A stretch of 7,438 nt of DNA, from positions 1 through 7,438 of the forward strand of contig CALUTA010000072.1 in the NCBI GenBank assembly GCA_944323585.1, read 5' to 3'. Made by a program: the position numbers and the translations under genes. This document shows positions 6,078-7,438 of this stretch, in pieces; the first letter of the stretch is position 1, and every line of letters starts with the position of its first letter. Source of the DNA: Candidatus Gastranaerophilales bacterium (lineage in GTDB: Bacteria; Cyanobacteriota; Vampirovibrionia; Gastranaerophilales; Gastranaerophilaceae). The notes beneath the pieces were generated by a model that saw nothing but the letters and a program-made list of their open reading frames with translations, searched no databases and was not told the origin of the DNA.

Positions 6078-7157
6078 ATGATACAATACTTTTTAGGCTC
6101 ATATATTGTGACAATTGTCGGGCTTTTGGGAGCATACTTCTGGGGAAATCACGTGGCTCCCGGGACAGGCTGGGCCTGTGTGTTCATTGCAATTGTTTTG
6201 AGCGTGCTGGAAGTAAGTCTGTCGTTTGACAACGCTGTAGTTAATGCAATGAAATTAGAAAAAATGTCACACGTATGGCGGCACAGATTTTTAACATGGG
6301 GGATTTTAATCGCCGTTTTCGGTATGAGATTTTTATTCCCGATACTGGTCGTTTCGGTTTTTGCGAAAATAGGAATGTATGATGTCGCAAAAATTGCACT
6401 TACGGATTCAGACCAGTATGCGCACTATCTGCACGAAACCCACGCTCCTATCGTAACTTTCGGCGGAACATTCTTAATGATGCTTTTCTTGAATTACTTC
6501 TTCAACCACGAAAAAGAAGTACACTGGTTGAAAAACATTGAGGCTGCTCTTTCTCATCTTGACCATTTCAAGGGAATTGAAATCGTTATTACATTAATTT
6601 CACTGATGATTACACAGCACTTTATTCACGGAAGCCAGAACCATTATTCACTGCTGGCAGGTATTGCAGGTGTTGTTGTTTACCTTGTTATTGACGGGGT
6701 TACACATTATCTTGAAAAACACGAAGAAATGCGTCTTGCAAAATGTGCGGCGGACAACGTTAAATGCGGCGGGCTGATTGCTTTTATTTATCTTGAACTT
6801 ATTGATGCTTCGTTCTCGCTCGACGGTGTTCTTGGTGCATTTGCACTGAGTAAAGATATCATTATTATTTCAATCGGGCTTGCAATCGGCGCAATGTTCG
6901 TAAGATCTTTAACCATTATGCTTGTCGAAAAGAAAACACTTGCAAAATTCATTTATCTTGAATCCGGTGCTCACTGGGCAATCGGCGCACTGTCAATTTT
7001 GATGCTGATTTCCGCAATCAGAGAAGTTCCCGAAGTCTTGACAGGCTTAATCGGCTTACTGTTCATTGTTGCGGCATTTATATCTTCAATTATGCATAAT
7101 AAAAAACTTGAAAGATGTATTGCCGAAGAAAATACAGAAAATCAAAGTCAAGCTTAG
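6078..7157 (+). CDS. DUF475 / TerC-family integral membrane protein, putative metal exporter
   Basis: A 359-residue polytopic inner-membrane protein with roughly eight to nine hydrophobic segments. It matches the DUF475 branch of the TerC/LysE-like superfamily. Two related acidic motifs sit in the two halves: EVSLSFDN (residues 45-52) followed by AVVNAMKLEKM, and ELIDASFSLDG (240-250) followed by VLGAFALS, the internal duplication expected of the superfamily. The conserved FLTWGILIAVFGMRFLFP stretch follows the first motif. TerC relatives such as Bacillus MeeF/MeeY export manganese; metal export here is inference, and tellurite resistance should not be assumed. Loops are rich in histidine (for example HYLHETH at 116-122, HGSQNH at 184-189, HYLEKH at 210-215), which may bind metal. 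Start supported by AGAGGAG (6064-6070) seven bases upstream. It stands alone between divergent prepilin and convergent ahcY, with its own promoter and terminator. Confidence 0.88.
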   Translation: MIQYFLGSYIVTIVGLLGAYFWGNHVAPGTGWACVFIAIVLSVLEVSLSFDNAVVNAMKLEKMSHVWRHRFLTWGILIAVFGMRFLFPILVVSVFAKIGMYDVAKIALTDSDQYAHYLHETHAPIVTFGGTFLMMLFLNYFFNHEKEVHWLKNIEAALSHLDHFKGIEIVITLISLMITQHFIHGSQNHYSLLAGIAGVVVYLVIDGVTHYLEKHEEMRLAKCAADNVKCGGLIAFIYLELIDASFSLDGVLGAFALSKDIIIISIGLAIGAMFVRSLTIMLVEKKTLAKFIYLESGAHWAIGALSILMLISAIREVPEVLTGLIGLLFIVAAFISSIMHNKKLERCIAEENTENQSQA

Positions 7158-7183
7158 TTCAAAGTTTATATAATAAATATACT

Positions 7184-7213
7184 AAAGGCGCCGGATTTCA
7201 TCCGGCGCCTTTT
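7184..7213 (+). terminator. Strong intrinsic terminator between convergent genes
   Basis: AAAGGCGCCGGAT (7184-7196) pairs perfectly with ATCCGGCGCCTTT (7200-7212) around a three-base loop, followed by TTTTA on the plus strand. It terminates the DUF475 gene 26 bases after its stop. On the minus strand it starts only a few bases after the ahcY stop and is followed by TTTAGTATATTT, a weaker U-tract, so it may serve both genes. Confidence 0.92.
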
Positions 7214-7216
7214 ATC

Positions 7217-7438
7217 TTAATCAATTTTCCAGCTGTTCAGATACTTTTCCTGTTCTTCCGTCAGGGTATCAATTTTTATACCCATAGATTTTAGTTTAAG
7301 TTCTGCGATTTTTACATCTACTTCATGCGGAAGTGTATAAAGTTTGTTTTCCAGCCTTCCTTTATTTTTAACGAGGAATTCAATACCGAGTGCCTGATTT
7401 GCAAAGCTCATATCCATAACGCTGGCGGGATGACCTTC
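7217..7438 (-). CDS. ahcY: S-adenosylhomocysteinase, C-terminal 73 residues only (5' part outside window)
   Basis: The enzyme splits S-adenosylhomocysteine reversibly into adenosine and homocysteine with tightly bound NAD, removing the inhibitory product of methylation in the cytoplasm. The frame is open through the right edge: seven codons reading EGHPASV precede the internal methionine at 7417. The product continues MDMSFANQALGIEFLV, a highly conserved block near the family C-terminus (EGHP-x-x-VMDxSFANQ), then LYTLPHEVDVKIAELKLKSMGIKIDTLT and ends EEQEKYLNSWKID. The methionine at 7417 is therefore internal, not the start. The bacterial-type tail lacks the PDHYRY ending of animal enzymes. 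It is convergent with the DUF475 gene and shares its terminator. Confidence 0.95.
   Translation of the reverse strand, partial: EGHPASVMDMSFANQALGIEFLVKNKGRLENKLYTLPHEVDVKIAELKLKSMGIKIDTLTEEQEKYLNSWKID

Overview
The window is a chromosomal, moderately AT-rich stretch dominated by a minus-strand translation operon. Reading with transcription (right to left) it holds prfA (release factor 1), ylxR/rnpM, infB (IF2), rbfA and truB, the last cut by the left window edge. The genes are packed tightly: prfA/ylxR share one base (TAGTG), ylxR/infB overlap by 11 bases, infB and rbfA are 40 bases apart, and rbfA/truB are separated by one base. This is the conserved bacterial ylxR-infB-rbfA-truB order, but prfA sits where rimP-nusA would usually be.

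Upstream of prfA, on the same strand, lies a gene for a cysteine-rich type IV pilin-like (type II secretion pseudopilin-like) protein. Its reading frame is broken by an uninterrupted run of 11 G on the coding strand. The well-placed ribosome binding site and ATG at 5972 open a frame that stops after 21 codons. With 10 G it would read through into a complete 277-residue prepilin with leader, cleavage site and the +5 glutamate. This is either a phase-variable (slippage) switch or a homopolymer sequencing error, and it is the most interesting signal here.

Divergent from the pilin gene is a plus-strand DUF475/TerC-family membrane protein gene. The short space between them (5973-6077) holds two good sigma70-type promoters facing opposite ways whose -35 boxes overlap around TTTGGCAAA, next to a perfect 10-bp palindrome. 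A strong hairpin follows the TerC gene and also separates it from the convergent ahcY (S-adenosylhomocysteinase), of which only the last 73 codons are inside the window.

Organism: the pilin N-terminus (FTMAEVLITLGIIGIV), the many-cysteine ectodomain and the ordinary bacterial translation genes resemble what I recall of gut non-photosynthetic Cyanobacteria relatives (Gastranaerophilales/Vampirovibrionia). This is inference from memory with moderate-to-low confidence; no rRNA or marker tree is available. I see no CRISPR, tRNA, rRNA or insertion sequence, and no gene-free stretch longer than 300 bases. Apart from the pilin switch and its promoter arrangement this is an ordinary housekeeping region.
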